From: CAVVIO01 sp963748095
Lineage (GTDB): Bacteria; Bacteroidota; Bacteroidia; Bacteroidales; UBA10428
Reading direction: 5' to 3'
Length of the DNA stretch: 53,396 nt
Assembly: GCA_963748095.1 (NCBI GenBank)
Contig: CAVVIO010000011.1
Location: 1 to 53,396, forward strand
A model generated the notes under the pieces. That model searched no databases. It was not told the origin of the DNA and was given only the letters and a program-made list of their open reading frames with translations. This document shows positions 26,620 to 35,718 of this stretch, one piece after another (the stretch's first letter is position 1; each line of letters starts with the position of its first letter). Made by a program: the position numbers and the translations under genes.

Positions 26620-27135
26620 TTAATCTTTTTTTTCCTGCTTGTCTATGATCTCAGCCGGCCATTTTTTCACTACTTCCTCCTCACCCGTGAAATAATCCAT
26701 CCCTTTTGTTTTCTCAAAAATTTCCATATATGGAAGAACAGCCACTTTCCCGGTGTCGGGATATTCAACTATATCAATACCTGTGGCAACACGGATGTCA
26801 AGATACATACAGGGAGAATCGCTGTGGTTGTAAAGCTGATGTGCACTTTCCGGACCTTCTTCGAAGAAAATTATATCTCCAGCAGCTACCTTTTGAAATC
26901 CTTCAGGAGTACGCAGGGTTGCTTCACCTGAAATGATCGAGAATAATTCTTCAGACGCCCGATGAAAATGATAAGGGAACGAAAACTTACCCGGATCGAG
27001 AGACCGGATATCAAAGGCCAGGTTCTTTGATTTAAGAATTTGCCTGTACCTGGGACTCGTGTGCCAGCTGAATTCGGGAAGACGCACTTCTCTCATCTGG
27101 AAGTTAATTTCGGAAGTATGGATAATCTCGGGCAT
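26620..27135 (-). CDS. Cupin-domain protein
   Basis: 171 residues. One cupin barrel with metal ligands in FPYHFHRASEELFSII (HxH...E) and the distal histidine in SAHQLYNHSD, and the turn GEATLRTPEGFQKVAAGDII. An N-terminal arm and a C-terminal tail of about 45 charged residues flank it. No signal peptide. It has an uncommon, full AGGAGG site (27141-27146), which fixes the start. Cupins of this kind bind metal and small polar ligands, often as isomerases or oxygenases; the ligand is unknown. It lies upstream of the Old Yellow Enzyme gene on the opposite side of transcription order and may not be co-transcribed. Confidence 0.8.
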   Translation of the reverse strand: MPEIIHTSEINFQMREVRLPEFSWHTSPRYRQILKSKNLAFDIRSLDPGKFSFPYHFHRASEELFSIISGEATLRTPEGFQKVAAGDIIFFEEGPESAHQLYNHSDSPCMYLDIRVATGIDIVEYPDTGKVAVLPYMEIFEKTKGMDYFTGEEEVVKKWPAEIIDKQEKKD

Positions 27136-27140
27136 AATGA

Positions 27141-27146
27141 CCTCCT
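27141..27146 (-). promoter_or_regulatory. Strong Shine-Dalgarno for the cupin gene
   Basis: AAAAGGAGGTC on the minus strand ends a few bases before the ATG at 27135. Together with that of the CMD gene it is one of only two canonical sites noticed in the window. Confidence 0.65.
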
Positions 27147-27238
27147 TTTAAAGGTTAAATAATATAAAAACCTTTCAAACTTCCTTTTGTTCAGGAAAAT
27201 TCTTACTATAAAGGGATATCATCCGGTCGTCTATATTT

Positions 27239-28303
27239 CTACAACTTAGCTCTTTCGTACTGTACCGGCCATTTAACATCCGCTCCCAGTTCGAGGGCTG
27301 CGCGAAGCGGAAAATAAGGATCGCGGAGAAGTTCACGTGCCATGATTATCAGATCGGCCTGTCCGTTTGTCAGGATAGCTTCGGCCTGCGCAGGTTCTGT
27401 GATCATTCCAACAGCACCTGTACGTATTCCTGTTTCTTTCCGGATCTGTTCCGAAAGTGGAACCTGATATCCAGGACCCACAGGAATGGCTGCCCCGGCA
27501 ATATTTCCTCCCGACGAACAGTCAATAAGGTCGACATCTTTGCTTTTCAATATCCTGGCCAGGGCCACCGAATCATTAATATCCCAACCGCCTTCCGCCC
27601 ATTCGGTAGCTGAAAATCTAACAAACAGTGGATATTCTGAAGGCCAAACGGTGCGAACCTCCTCCACAACTTCCATCAGAAACCTGATCCGATTTTCAAA
27701 GCTTCCTCCATAATTGTCCGTTCGGTTATTGCTAAGTGGAGATAAAAATTCGTTGATCAGGTATCCGTGAGCAGCATGTATTTCTATTATTTTAAATCCT
27801 GCTTTCAGTGATCGTATTGCTGCTTCCTTAAATCGTCCTGTAAGTTGTTCTATCTCTCCCAGCGTTAAAATATGAGGAGTGCCGCTTTCTGGTGAAAACG
27901 GAATGCTTCCCGGGCCTACCGGTTCCCATCCGCCTTGGCTTTTGTTTAATAATAAATTGCCGTTCCAGGGTTGGTTATAACTTGCTTTACGACCTGCATG
28001 CGCCAGTTGAATTCCGGGCACCGCATCCTGACTGATGATGAATTGGGTAATCTTCTGAAGCTGTTCGATATGTTCGTCTTTCCAGATACCGAGATCAGCA
28101 AAAGATATACGGCCTTCAGGAGAAATAGCTGTTGCTTCGGTAAATACCAGTGCGGCACCTCCTGCTGCACGACTGCCGAGATGAACCATATGCCAGTCGT
28201 TTGCAAATCCGTCTTCGCTGGAATACTGACACATGGGGGACACTGTCAAGCGGTTTTTCAAGGTAACTTCCCTGATCTTTAAAGGACTGAATAAGTGAGC
28301 CAT
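27239..28303 (-). CDS. namA: Old Yellow Enzyme, NamA/YqjM type NADPH dehydrogenase
   Basis: 354 residues. FMN-dependent ene-reductase of the thermophilic-like class: KNRLTVSPMCQYSSEDGFAN with the class-specific Cys near the flavin, PGIQLAHAGRKASYNQPW, the active-site pair in IEIHAAHGYLINEFLSPLSN, RTDNYGGS, and GMITEPAQAE at the phosphate site. It reduces alpha,beta-unsaturated carbonyls or nitro compounds in the cytoplasm and belongs to oxidative or xenobiotic stress responses. NudC follows upstream on the same strand (93 bp gap). The gene is intact and of normal length. Confidence 0.92.
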   Translation of the reverse strand: MAHLFSPLKIREVTLKNRLTVSPMCQYSSEDGFANDWHMVHLGSRAAGGAALVFTEATAISPEGRISFADLGIWKDEHIEQLQKITQFIISQDAVPGIQLAHAGRKASYNQPWNGNLLLNKSQGGWEPVGPGSIPFSPESGTPHILTLGEIEQLTGRFKEAAIRSLKAGFKIIEIHAAHGYLINEFLSPLSNNRTDNYGGSFENRIRFLMEVVEEVRTVWPSEYPLFVRFSATEWAEGGWDINDSVALARILKSKDVDLIDCSSGGNIAGAAIPVGPGYQVPLSEQIRKETGIRTGAVGMITEPAQAEAILTNGQADLIIMARELLRDPYFPLRAALELGADVKWPVQYERAKL

Positions 28304-28396
28304 CTACTTTTTATATTTTATTATCTGTTTTGAAATTATGCAAACCTGCACATCAACATATTCATGCAGATATTGCCGGTTGACAGCTAAATCATA

Positions 28397-29227
28397 TTAA
28401 ACCCTGCCGCTTTCAAAAAGTTCAATCATTTCACCTGCAATACTGATATTTGTAGGGTGGTCGGGAAGATTGCCCCGTGTATACCATCCGGCTTCAGCAA
28501 TTTCCACAGGATCAATATTTAGAGGTTGTGCGTCATCTGCTTCGGCAAAAAAACCGATCATCAGTGAACCGGAAAACGGCCAGGGCTGGCTTTTATAATA
28601 TTTCAGGTTTTTAATGATTATACCCGCTTCCTCCATCACTTCCCTTGCGACAGTCTGTTCAAGCGATTCCCCGATATCAACATAACCGGCAAGTACGGAA
28701 TAATAATTATTCCTGAAACGTGTATTCCGGGCCAACAGTATTTTATCGCCGGAGGTGATCATTACGATGATTGCAGGTGAAACTTTAGGATAAACAATAT
28801 TTCCGCAATTAGGGCATTCAATAGCCCGTTCACTTTTTTTCAGTTCGGTCGCTGATCCACATTTTCCACAATACCTGTTGGTACTGTACCAGGACATCAA
28901 CTGATAGCCAAGCACCCCGATCCAGGCAGCCTCTTTATTTTTAATGTTTCGCAGATCGAAGATATCCTTTAACACAAACAATCCGTTATCCTCGGAAAAC
29001 TCAGGAATCAGAAAACAATGACTCGAATTAAGGGCAAACAAATAAACGGCCTGCCTGTTGTCAATTTTCTCTGAAAAGTCTTTTTTTTGCGGAATTACAA
29101 ATCCTTCTCCCTCTGTTTTCAATAAAACCTTGTCATCGCTGTAACATAGTAAATAATCTTCTTCCCGGATTTCATTAACCTGAATGAAAGCATTATCGAA
29201 TGTACCCGGATTAATCTCGTGAATCAT
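28397..29227 (-). CDS. nudC: NADH pyrophosphatase NudC (Nudix hydrolase)
   Basis: 276 residues. An N-terminal beta domain is followed by a zinc ribbon (YCGKCGSATELKKSERAIEC with CPNCG) and the Nudix box GYVDIGESLEQTVAREVMEE AG-type core with REVMEEAG. The NudC signature SQPWPFSGSLMIGF lies just after, which separates it from other Nudix enzymes. It cleaves NAD(H), and possibly NAD-capped RNA, to NMN and AMP. It is divergent from the aldo/keto reductase gene. Confidence 0.93.
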   Translation of the reverse strand: MIHEINPGTFDNAFIQVNEIREEDYLLCYSDDKVLLKTEGEGFVIPQKKDFSEKIDNRQAVYLFALNSSHCFLIPEFSEDNGLFVLKDIFDLRNIKNKEAAWIGVLGYQLMSWYSTNRYCGKCGSATELKKSERAIECPNCGNIVYPKVSPAIIVMITSGDKILLARNTRFRNNYYSVLAGYVDIGESLEQTVAREVMEEAGIIIKNLKYYKSQPWPFSGSLMIGFFAEADDAQPLNIDPVEIAEAGWYTRGNLPDHPTNISIAGEMIELFESGRV

Positions 29228-29313
29228 GATTCCTTTTTTCTTATATCAAATCAATAAACATTTTTAATTTTCCAAAGTTTAAAAAATTTCAGATAAAACA
29301 TTGCATCACATTG

Positions 29314-29345
29314 TTTGTTATTCCATTACTTGTCGCTTATGTTTT
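29314..29345 (+). promoter_or_regulatory. Putative promoter of the aldo/keto reductase-SDR pair
   Basis: TTTG (29314-29317), a 20-nt spacer and TATGTTTT (29338-29345, one mismatch from TAnnTTTG at the last base) lie 18 nt before the ATG at 29364. Confidence 0.4.
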
Positions 29346-29363
29346 AATTAAAATCATTTAGCC

Positions 29364-30344
29364 ATGAAATACAGAAAGCTGGGAAATACAGAACTCAAAT
29401 TATCAGCAATTGGATTAGGATGTATGGGTATGAGTCATGCATACGGTACCAGCAACGATACCGAATCGATTGCCACCCTGTTCAGGGCGCTTGATCTGGG
29501 AATTAATTTTTGGGACACTGCCGATATGTATGGAAATGGCGCCAATGAAAAACTGGTTTCGAAAGTATTGGTAGAAAATCGAAATAAAATTTTTCTGGCT
29601 ACTAAATTCGGTTTCAGGTATAACGACGACGGTTCTATTTATTTCGATGGTTCTCCTGCCTATGTAAAAAAGGCCTGCGAAGCCAGTCTGAAAAGACTTA
29701 AAACGGATGTTATTGATCTGTACTACGCGCATCGTATTGACCCGAATGTTCCAGTGGAAGAAACGGTTGGCGCCATGGCACAACTGGTAAAAGAAGGGAA
29801 AGTGCGCTATCTTGGATTATCGGAAGCTTCGCCGGCATCTATCCGTAAGGCTTATGCGGTGCACCCCATAATGGCTTTACAAAACGAATATTCGTTACTT
29901 ACCCGTGATGTGGAAAATGAAATACTTCCCCTTTGCCGGGAATTGGAAATTACATTAGTGGCCTTTAGTCCGTTAGCCAGGGGTTTGGTCACCAATACTG
30001 TTATTCCGGAACAGCTGCCGGATAATGATTTCAGGAAAACACATCCCCGTTTTTTAGGGGACAACTGGAAAAACAACCAGCTTTTAGCAAGTGGATTTGC
30101 CGGTCTGGCAGTACAGAAAAATTGTACCCCTGCACAATTGGCGCTGGCCTGGGTTTTATCACAGGGCCATAATATTATACCTATTCCCGGTACTAAAAGA
30201 AGAACATACCTGGAAGAAAATATTCGGTCACTAAACGTCGAACTTACACGCAATGATACCGATACAATAAATGAACTCCTTTTGCACTACCCGGACACAG
30301 GGATGAGGTACAACGAGAATATGTTAAAATTAGTAGGTCATTGA
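29364..30344 (+). CDS. Aldo/keto reductase
   Basis: 326 residues, AKR13-like. Active-site tetrad contexts are all present: NFWDTADMYGNGANE (Asp, Tyr), FLATKFGFRYNDD (Lys) and DLYYAHRIDPNVPVEE (His). FSPLARGLVTN and IIPIPGTKRRTYLEENI form the cofactor end. Intact, in contrast to the reductase at 7583. It reduces carbonyl compounds with NADPH in the cytoplasm; the substrate is unknown. Its stop is 14 bp before the SDR start, so the two form an operon. Confidence 0.92.
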   Translation: MKYRKLGNTELKLSAIGLGCMGMSHAYGTSNDTESIATLFRALDLGINFWDTADMYGNGANEKLVSKVLVENRNKIFLATKFGFRYNDDGSIYFDGSPAYVKKACEASLKRLKTDVIDLYYAHRIDPNVPVEETVGAMAQLVKEGKVRYLGLSEASPASIRKAYAVHPIMALQNEYSLLTRDVENEILPLCRELEITLVAFSPLARGLVTNTVIPEQLPDNDFRKTHPRFLGDNWKNNQLLASGFAGLAVQKNCTPAQLALAWVLSQGHNIIPIPGTKRRTYLEENIRSLNVELTRNDTDTINELLLHYPDTGMRYNENMLKLVGH

Positions 30345-30358
30345 TACCAGTGTCATTT

Positions 30359-31192
30359 ATGAAAAACAAAACAGGTAAAGTAATACTTATAACCGGCTCT
30401 ACTGACGGGCTTGGGAAACTGGTTGCATTACACCTTGCAAAGGACGGAGCCACCGTACTTCTTCATGGCAGGGATAAAAAGAAGGGAAACGAAATATTAA
30501 ATGATATACGACGCATTTCCGGAGACGATAAATCCGAATACTTCAATGCTGATCTTTCCTCGTTAAAACAGGTAAAATCATTAGCTGCTGAAGTAACAGA
30601 ACGACATCAGCACATTGATATATTCATAAATAATGCCGGTATAGGTGGCGGACCGAAAGTTAACCAGGGACGTGAATTGAGCGTTGATGGATACGAACTC
30701 CGTTTTGCGGTGAATTACCTGGCCACCTTCCTGCTTACCCGGGAGATGCTGCCTGTACTAAAAAACAATGGTACACGGATTATCAATGTTGCTTCGGTAG
30801 GACAGGAACCCATCAACTTTGATGATGTAATGCTCGAACATCATTATGATGGATTTCGTGCTTACAGGCAAAGTAAATTAGCCATGATCATGTTTACTTT
30901 CGATTTAGCAAGTGAACTGAAAGATACCGGAATAACCGTTAATGCAATGCATCCAGCTTCGCTGATGAATACCAAAATGGTACTCGAATATTTCGGAAGA
31001 TCAATGACAACCGTGGAAGAAGGAGCTGAGGCCCTTGAGTACCTGGCTGTATCACCGGAAATTACAAATGTTACCGGCACTTACTTTGAGGGAAAACGGC
31101 AGGCTAAAGCCAATCCTCAGGCTTACGATTCGGAAGCCAGAAAAAAACTGAAAGATTTATCCGAAAAACTGATTAAAAAAATAGCAGATTAA
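30359..31192 (+). CDS. Short-chain dehydrogenase/reductase
   Basis: 277 residues from the ATG at 30359 (the open frame extends upstream to a TTG, which I reject). Rossmann signature VILITGSTDGLGKLVA, NNAGIGGG, catalytic Ser in NVASVG and the YxxxK motif as YRQSKLAMIM. The insertions resemble retinol dehydrogenase-like SDRs rather than FabG. It is an NADP(H)-dependent oxidoreductase of unknown substrate. Second gene of the reductase pair, ending in a palindrome-rich convergent spacer. Confidence 0.9.
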   Translation: MKNKTGKVILITGSTDGLGKLVALHLAKDGATVLLHGRDKKKGNEILNDIRRISGDDKSEYFNADLSSLKQVKSLAAEVTERHQHIDIFINNAGIGGGPKVNQGRELSVDGYELRFAVNYLATFLLTREMLPVLKNNGTRIINVASVGQEPINFDDVMLEHHYDGFRAYRQSKLAMIMFTFDLASELKDTGITVNAMHPASLMNTKMVLEYFGRSMTTVEEGAEALEYLAVSPEITNVTGTYFEGKRQAKANPQAYDSEARKKLKDLSEKLIKKIAD

Positions 31193-31202
31193 CCCAAATT
31201 AT

Positions 31203-31380
31203 TCATTCAAAAACGCAGTGAATTGCATGAATGAGCGATGGAGTATGCGTTGCAATTCGGGAACCGAACGTAGTGAGCTCACGTAAGTAAACCCCGATTT
31301 AGAGATACCCAAATTTGGGGAATACAATGAACCCAAAATTGCGGTATATCTTAATCGTCAGAAAAATTCATGAATTTTTC
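31203..31380. repeat. Palindrome-rich element between convergent genes
   Basis: Within 180 bp lie TCATTCA/TGAATGA (31203-31209 with 31228-31234), GAATTGCA/TGCAATTC (31220-31227 with 31251-31258), GTGAGCTCAC (31273-31282), CCCAAATTTGGG (31308-31319) and a perfect 20-nt palindrome at 31361-31380 centred on ATTCATGAAT. It separates the SDR and exonuclease III genes and may act as a two-way terminator, but the number of palindromes exceeds what that needs. A REP-like repeat is possible. Confidence 0.45.
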
Positions 31381-31400
31381 GGGTTAAATTCTGGATTTGA

Positions 31401-32189
31401 TTAAAGTTCGATCTCAATACCAACCGGACAATGGTCGGAGCCCATAACCTGATCCAATATAAAAGCATCTTTTACATTCGTCATAAACCGATTGCTGACA
31501 AGAAAATAGTCTATCCGCCAACCAACATTATTTGCACGTGCATTAAACCGTTGATTCCAAAATGAGTATTGAACCTTATCCTTATGAAAATGCCTGAAGG
31601 TATCAACCAATCCTGCATTCAACAGATTATCGAAACCATCTATTTCAACCTGTGTGTATCCTGCAGTTTTGTTGTAATTTGGCTTTGGTCGGGCCAGATC
31701 AATTTCTTCATGTGCCACATTCAGGTCACCAGTAAATATAAGGGGCTTTTTGGCATCCAGATTCTTAAGAAAACCCAACAGATCGTTATCCCAGCTTTTA
31801 CGGTAATCCAGTCTTTTTAAACCCTGACCTGAGTTTGGAACATAAGTGTTAGTCAGGTAAAAAGTATCATATTCAATGGTAATGACCCTGCCTTCCTGAT
31901 CGTGTTCCTCGTTACCGATATCATAGATATAACCCTTTGGTTTCAGCCGAGTTAAAACTGCCGTTCCTGAATATCCTTTTTTTACAGCCGAATTTACATA
32001 CAATTCATAACCCCCCATTTCACGGGCAATATCCTGCATGATATCATCCTGTGCCTTGGTTTCCTGTATACACATTATATCAGGATCCAAATCCTTAATT
32101 ACTTCATAAAAACCTTTCTTGACCGAAGCCCGGATACCGTTTACGTTCCACGATATTATTTTAATCAGTTTACCCATAATCCTTTTCAT
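31401..32189 (-). CDS. xth: Exodeoxyribonuclease III (AP endonuclease)
   Basis: 262 residues. All ExoIII landmarks are present: IISWNVNGIRASVKKGF, IMCIQETKAQ (metal Glu), TYVPNSGQGL, FTGDLNVAHEEIDLARP (Asp/Asn), the RIDYFLVS loop and the terminal GSDHCPVGIEIEL (Asp-His). It acts on abasic sites and 3' blocks in DNA repair. The true start may be the ATG four codons in (MGKLIKIISWN). Intact and single. Confidence 0.94.
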   Translation of the reverse strand: MKRIMGKLIKIISWNVNGIRASVKKGFYEVIKDLDPDIMCIQETKAQDDIMQDIAREMGGYELYVNSAVKKGYSGTAVLTRLKPKGYIYDIGNEEHDQEGRVITIEYDTFYLTNTYVPNSGQGLKRLDYRKSWDNDLLGFLKNLDAKKPLIFTGDLNVAHEEIDLARPKPNYNKTAGYTQVEIDGFDNLLNAGLVDTFRHFHKDKVQYSFWNQRFNARANNVGWRIDYFLVSNRFMTNVKDAFILDQVMGSDHCPVGIEIEL

Positions 32190-32634
32190 TTATAAGAATA
32201 GCTAATATAAAGCATTTTGAATAAATATTTCCATGCGGAGAGTTGGTTACCATTGATTATTATTTCAGAAATCATATGGTTATAAACTGCATTTGCCGTA
32301 ATCTGAATTTCCCATACATCTCATTAGTTAATAAGGAATTTCACAAAAAAACAACCTTTATGTATTGATATTTCATAAGAAGTCTCTCACTGATTCTGCA
32401 TGTTACACCGAATATGATAAAAAGCGAAATCCAGATAAAACAGGTTGTTTTATCTGGTATTAATCACTGATAATAAATACAATACATATTTAATCTGTTA
32501 TATCTTTTACATATAAAATTCAAATTATGGTAAGATGATGCATATCATCTGTAATTTATTGCCCCACAGTTAATTTCTTCATAATTTTATTATAGTTGAT
32601 TGTTATTGTTTACCTGAATCCAATCGTTAGCGTT
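32190..32634. other. Divergent intergenic region with one strong hairpin
   Basis: 445 bp, AT-rich, upstream of both exonuclease III and the glycosyltransferase. CCAGATAAAA (32431-32440) and TTTTATCTGG (32448-32457) form a perfect 10-bp stem with a 7-nt loop, about 180 nt before the glycosyltransferase. An operator or small RNA structure is possible. No gene or consensus promoter seen. Confidence 0.45.
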
Positions 32635-33936
32635 ATGAAAGTATTGATGTTTGGCTGGGAATATCCCCCACATATTTCAGGTGGCCTTGGTACCGCCTGT
32701 TTCGGTTTAACCAGAGGCCTAAGTACCCTGAAAGATATGAATGTAACTTTTGTTGTACCCAAAATTTACGGGGACGAAAAGAAATCAAATATAAGACTGA
32801 TCGGGGCAAGTGACGTCGAACTATCTGGTAGTAAAATAAAAAGACAACATTTATTCGAAAAAAAGAAACTGCTTGAACATAGCCAATGCATTTCTGCATA
32901 CGCCACTCCTGAACAGTATGAAAGGATGATTACCGAAAGACAACAAAGTTCCAAAAGTTTTATTCATAATTCTTCTACCGGCAAACTTGAATTTACAGGA
33001 AAATACGACTCCGGATTATTCGGTGAAATATACAGGTATGGAGTTGTGGCTTCTGAAATAGCCAAAAAGGAACCGCATGATGTTATCCATGTTCACGACT
33101 GGCTGACATTTCAGGCCGGTATTGAAGCTAAAAAGGTTTCGGGAAAACCACTTGTAGCACATATCCATGCAACAGAATACGATCGTAGTGGAAAAAAGTA
33201 CAATGAACAGGTATTTGCCATCGAAAAAAGAGGAATGGAAATGGCAGATAAGGTAATTACTGTCAGTGAGTTTACAAGAAATACAGTGATACGAAAATAC
33301 AATATTTCTCCCCTGAAAGTGATAACAGTCCATAATGCCGTAGAACCTTTTGCGAAAAGTGAAATAAAAAATTTATGGAAGATAGGTACAAATGATAAGA
33401 TTGTCACTTTTCTGGGGAGAATTACTTCACAGAAGGGCCCTGGGTATTTTATTGAAGCTGCTTATCAAGTTTTGCAGAAAATGGACAATGTGCGGTTTGT
33501 AATGGCCGGTAATGGTGATCTTATGGAAAAAATAATACGATATGTTGCCAAATTACGAATTTCCGACAAATTTCATTTTACAGGATTTCTGAGAGGTGAT
33601 GATGTATACAGGATGTATGCCATGAGTGATTTATATGTTATGCCTTCCGTATCAGAACCGTTTGGAATTTCTCCGCTTGAGGCAATACAAAGCAACGTGC
33701 CCGTAATAATATCCAAACAATCGGGTGTGTCAGAAGTAATACACAATGCCATTAAAGTCGATTTTTGGGATATTGAGGCTATGGCCGATGCTGTTTATGG
33801 CATATTGAATTACAATGCATTATCCAATATACTTAAAAACAACAGCAAAAAGGAAGTGGAAAAGTTGAAATGGCAGGATGTTGCTTGTAAAATAAAGGAT
33901 ATTTACTACCAGGTAACTTACCTGAAAGCTGGTTGA
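32635..33936 (+). CDS. Glycosyltransferase family 4 (glycogen synthase-like)
   Basis: 433 residues from the ATG at 32635. GT-B fold: the N-terminal nucleotide end MKVLMFGWEYPPHISGGLGT, with the KxGGL-like loop as SGGLG, VIHVHDWLTFQAGIEA, VITVSEFTRN, and the C-terminal donor site FLGRITSQKGPGYFIEAA with the EX7E motif EPFGISPLEAIQSNVP. It resembles the GT4 protein that, in Bacteroidota, is usually next to a GH57 amylase and a debranching enzyme for glycogen-like polymers; neither is here. It is a single gene. The donor and acceptor are not known. Confidence 0.82.
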   Translation: MKVLMFGWEYPPHISGGLGTACFGLTRGLSTLKDMNVTFVVPKIYGDEKKSNIRLIGASDVELSGSKIKRQHLFEKKKLLEHSQCISAYATPEQYERMITERQQSSKSFIHNSSTGKLEFTGKYDSGLFGEIYRYGVVASEIAKKEPHDVIHVHDWLTFQAGIEAKKVSGKPLVAHIHATEYDRSGKKYNEQVFAIEKRGMEMADKVITVSEFTRNTVIRKYNISPLKVITVHNAVEPFAKSEIKNLWKIGTNDKIVTFLGRITSQKGPGYFIEAAYQVLQKMDNVRFVMAGNGDLMEKIIRYVAKLRISDKFHFTGFLRGDDVYRMYAMSDLYVMPSVSEPFGISPLEAIQSNVPVIISKQSGVSEVIHNAIKVDFWDIEAMADAVYGILNYNALSNILKNNSKKEVEKLKWQDVACKIKDIYYQVTYLKAG

Positions 33937-34054
33937 TACCTGTCATTTTTTCAAAACAAATCTATTCCGGCATTTACACATAACGAATTTAAGATCTGTG
34001 ATATTCGCTATTAGCATTCTGGTAATTGCAAAACTGTGAATTTATGTATTTCCT

Positions 34055-34624
34055 TTAAAAAGAAGCTCTCAGACCAAAACCCAGACTTAGTAAAATAGAA
34101 ACAGCATGACCGAATATCTGATCCGAACGAAACTCAACCGGTATAGCTAACTTATCAGATATTTTTATTTCCACACCGGCTGCTTCTGCCAAACCGACTG
34201 TCGTTCCGGAACCATCAGTAAAATGTTGCAGGCCAATTCCGGGTTTTAAGTAAAATAGATCTGTTAAATTGTATTTTGCCAGGAATTCCAGTCCGATTGT
34301 ACTTACATCGCCCCAGCGATATCTGGTTCCGTAAGAAGTATAATATGCCTCTTCCCAATAATACAAACGATGATAGGAAAGCTCTCCACCATAGTTAATT
34401 TTATTCCCGTTATTAAATATCCCCTGGATTGCAACACCATAATGGAACTGGTTCCAGCTATTCAGGTAAGTACTGCTGGTAGTGTTTTCATATTTAAGAG
34501 TACCAGTGGCCTTTTCAATGTCAACTGCATTATAACCCACTTTGGGCATTAAACTCAGTTCAAACTGGCTATAGCCATATTTGAATACCAGGGCAAAAAC
34601 TACAATTAATATGATTTTCTTCAT
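34055..34624 (-). CDS. Small outer-membrane beta-barrel protein
   Basis: 189 residues, signal peptide 1-19 (ends FKYGYSQ). The mature protein has about eight amphipathic strands (FELSLMPKVGYNAV, NKINYGGELSYHRLYYW, TIGLEFLAKYNLTDLFYLKP, VSILLSLGFGLRASF) and ends in Phe, as do Omp_b-brl-type barrels. No enzymatic motif. It is a porin-like or structural protein of unknown role, and a single gene. Confidence 0.75.
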   Translation of the reverse strand: MKKIILIVVFALVFKYGYSQFELSLMPKVGYNAVDIEKATGTLKYENTTSSTYLNSWNQFHYGVAIQGIFNNGNKINYGGELSYHRLYYWEEAYYTSYGTRYRWGDVSTIGLEFLAKYNLTDLFYLKPGIGLQHFTDGSGTTVGLAEAAGVEIKISDKLAIPVEFRSDQIFGHAVSILLSLGFGLRASF

Positions 34625-35013
34625 GATAATTGAAATTAGTAGAATTAGTAATTAGATAAGTGTTATTTAATCACTGGTTGAGATACCATTGTACGTTTGA
34701 CTTAATCCTTTAAATTCATCCTTCACTATAATACCGGATTTCATTAACAATTTCCGCTCTGAATAAGATATTCAGGTTTATTATCAGTCCATAAACCGAT
34801 TCAATATAATATATTTTTTTGTTTTTACAATAAAACAAGCGTTACGGATACAAATTATAATGAATTACTGATAAGTTCAATATAGAGTTTAGAAATTTTT
34901 CAACACTATTTTCATTCATTATCATCCAACCCAAATTAGTTATAAATATAAGTGATGGAATTCTCCAGTCTCCCAAGGTTATTTATCTCGATTCTTCAAT
35001 ACTTAAGTATATA
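34625..35013. other. Intergenic region, nothing recognised
   Basis: About 390 bp, very AT-rich, upstream of the small barrel gene. Its promoter should lie here, but no TAnnTTTG box was found. Confidence 0.4.
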
Positions 35014-35050
35014 AAAAAAGCATCCTGGCCAACAACCAGGATGCTTTTTT
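35014..35050. terminator. Strong terminator hairpin
   Basis: A 15-bp perfect stem (35014-35028 with 35036-35050) with core GCATCCTGG/CCAGGATGC and a 7-nt loop, flanked by A and T runs. It lies 30 bp after the stop of the coiled-coil gene on the minus strand and can work in either direction. Confidence 0.85.
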
Positions 35051-35079
35051 ATCATAAGTTTTTTATTAGTTACCTGACT

Positions 35080-35718
35080 TTATTTCTTTTTCCCTTTTTT
35101 TCCATCACTTTCCATCTCCGGGTTTCTTGCTGCTTCGAGTTTTGCCCTGGCATTCTCAACAGATTCCTCTGCTTTTTTTAATGCCTCATCAGCTGTTTTC
35201 TTAGTTGTTTTACCCCTGGAGACATTAGCGGTACCTGTTGTCAGTTTTTTGTTTTCTTCCCTCAACTTGTCTGCCACTTTTTTTGCTTCGACTTTGTATT
35301 TTGTGTCGATCTCCTTCAGTTCGTTTCTTGCACTGGTAACTTCTTCCTTGTCCTTCGATTTCAATTGTTTTTCAAGTGGCTTGTGCTGTGTGGCGTTTTC
35401 CTTTTCCAGTCTTTTTTGCTCTTCTTCTTGTTGTTTAATTTCCATTTTAGCCTCTGAAACCATCTGTGTACCGGTTTCAATTAACGAATCGGCCATTCTT
35501 ACTTTTTTCTCGGCTCTCTGATGATTTGCCTCTGCATTTTTTAATCCTGCTTCCAGACTTTTAATTTTAGCATCATTTGCAGTAGTTTTTGTCTGTCCGT
35601 ATGAAAATGACTGAACAACTGTCAATAAAAAAATACTTATAACTAAACTTGAAAGAATTTGTCTGAAGGGTATTTCAGACTTAACCGATCCCTTACATAA
35701 AATTAAATTTGTTTTCAT
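35080..35718 (-). CDS. Periplasmic coiled-coil protein
   Basis: 212 residues. A long signal peptide (about 1-41, hydrophobic LVISIFLLTVVQSFSYGQ) is followed by an almost continuous charged heptad region: LEAGLKNAEANHQRAEKKVR, EAKMEIKQQEEEQKRLEKEN and TADEALKKAEESVENARAKL. It ends with a Lys-rich tail KKGKKK. No globular domain. By composition it could tether or space envelope components, as do other periplasmic coiled coils in Bacteroidota; no function is known. Single gene with a strong terminator. Confidence 0.65.
   Translation of the reverse strand: MKTNLILCKGSVKSEIPFRQILSSLVISIFLLTVVQSFSYGQTKTTANDAKIKSLEAGLKNAEANHQRAEKKVRMADSLIETGTQMVSEAKMEIKQQEEEQKRLEKENATQHKPLEKQLKSKDKEEVTSARNELKEIDTKYKVEAKKVADKLREENKKLTTGTANVSRGKTTKKTADEALKKAEESVENARAKLEAARNPEMESDGKKGKKK

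Noticed and set aside
28397..29227. Generic Nudix annotation
   Set aside because: The zinc ribbon and the SQPWPF signature identify NudC specifically.
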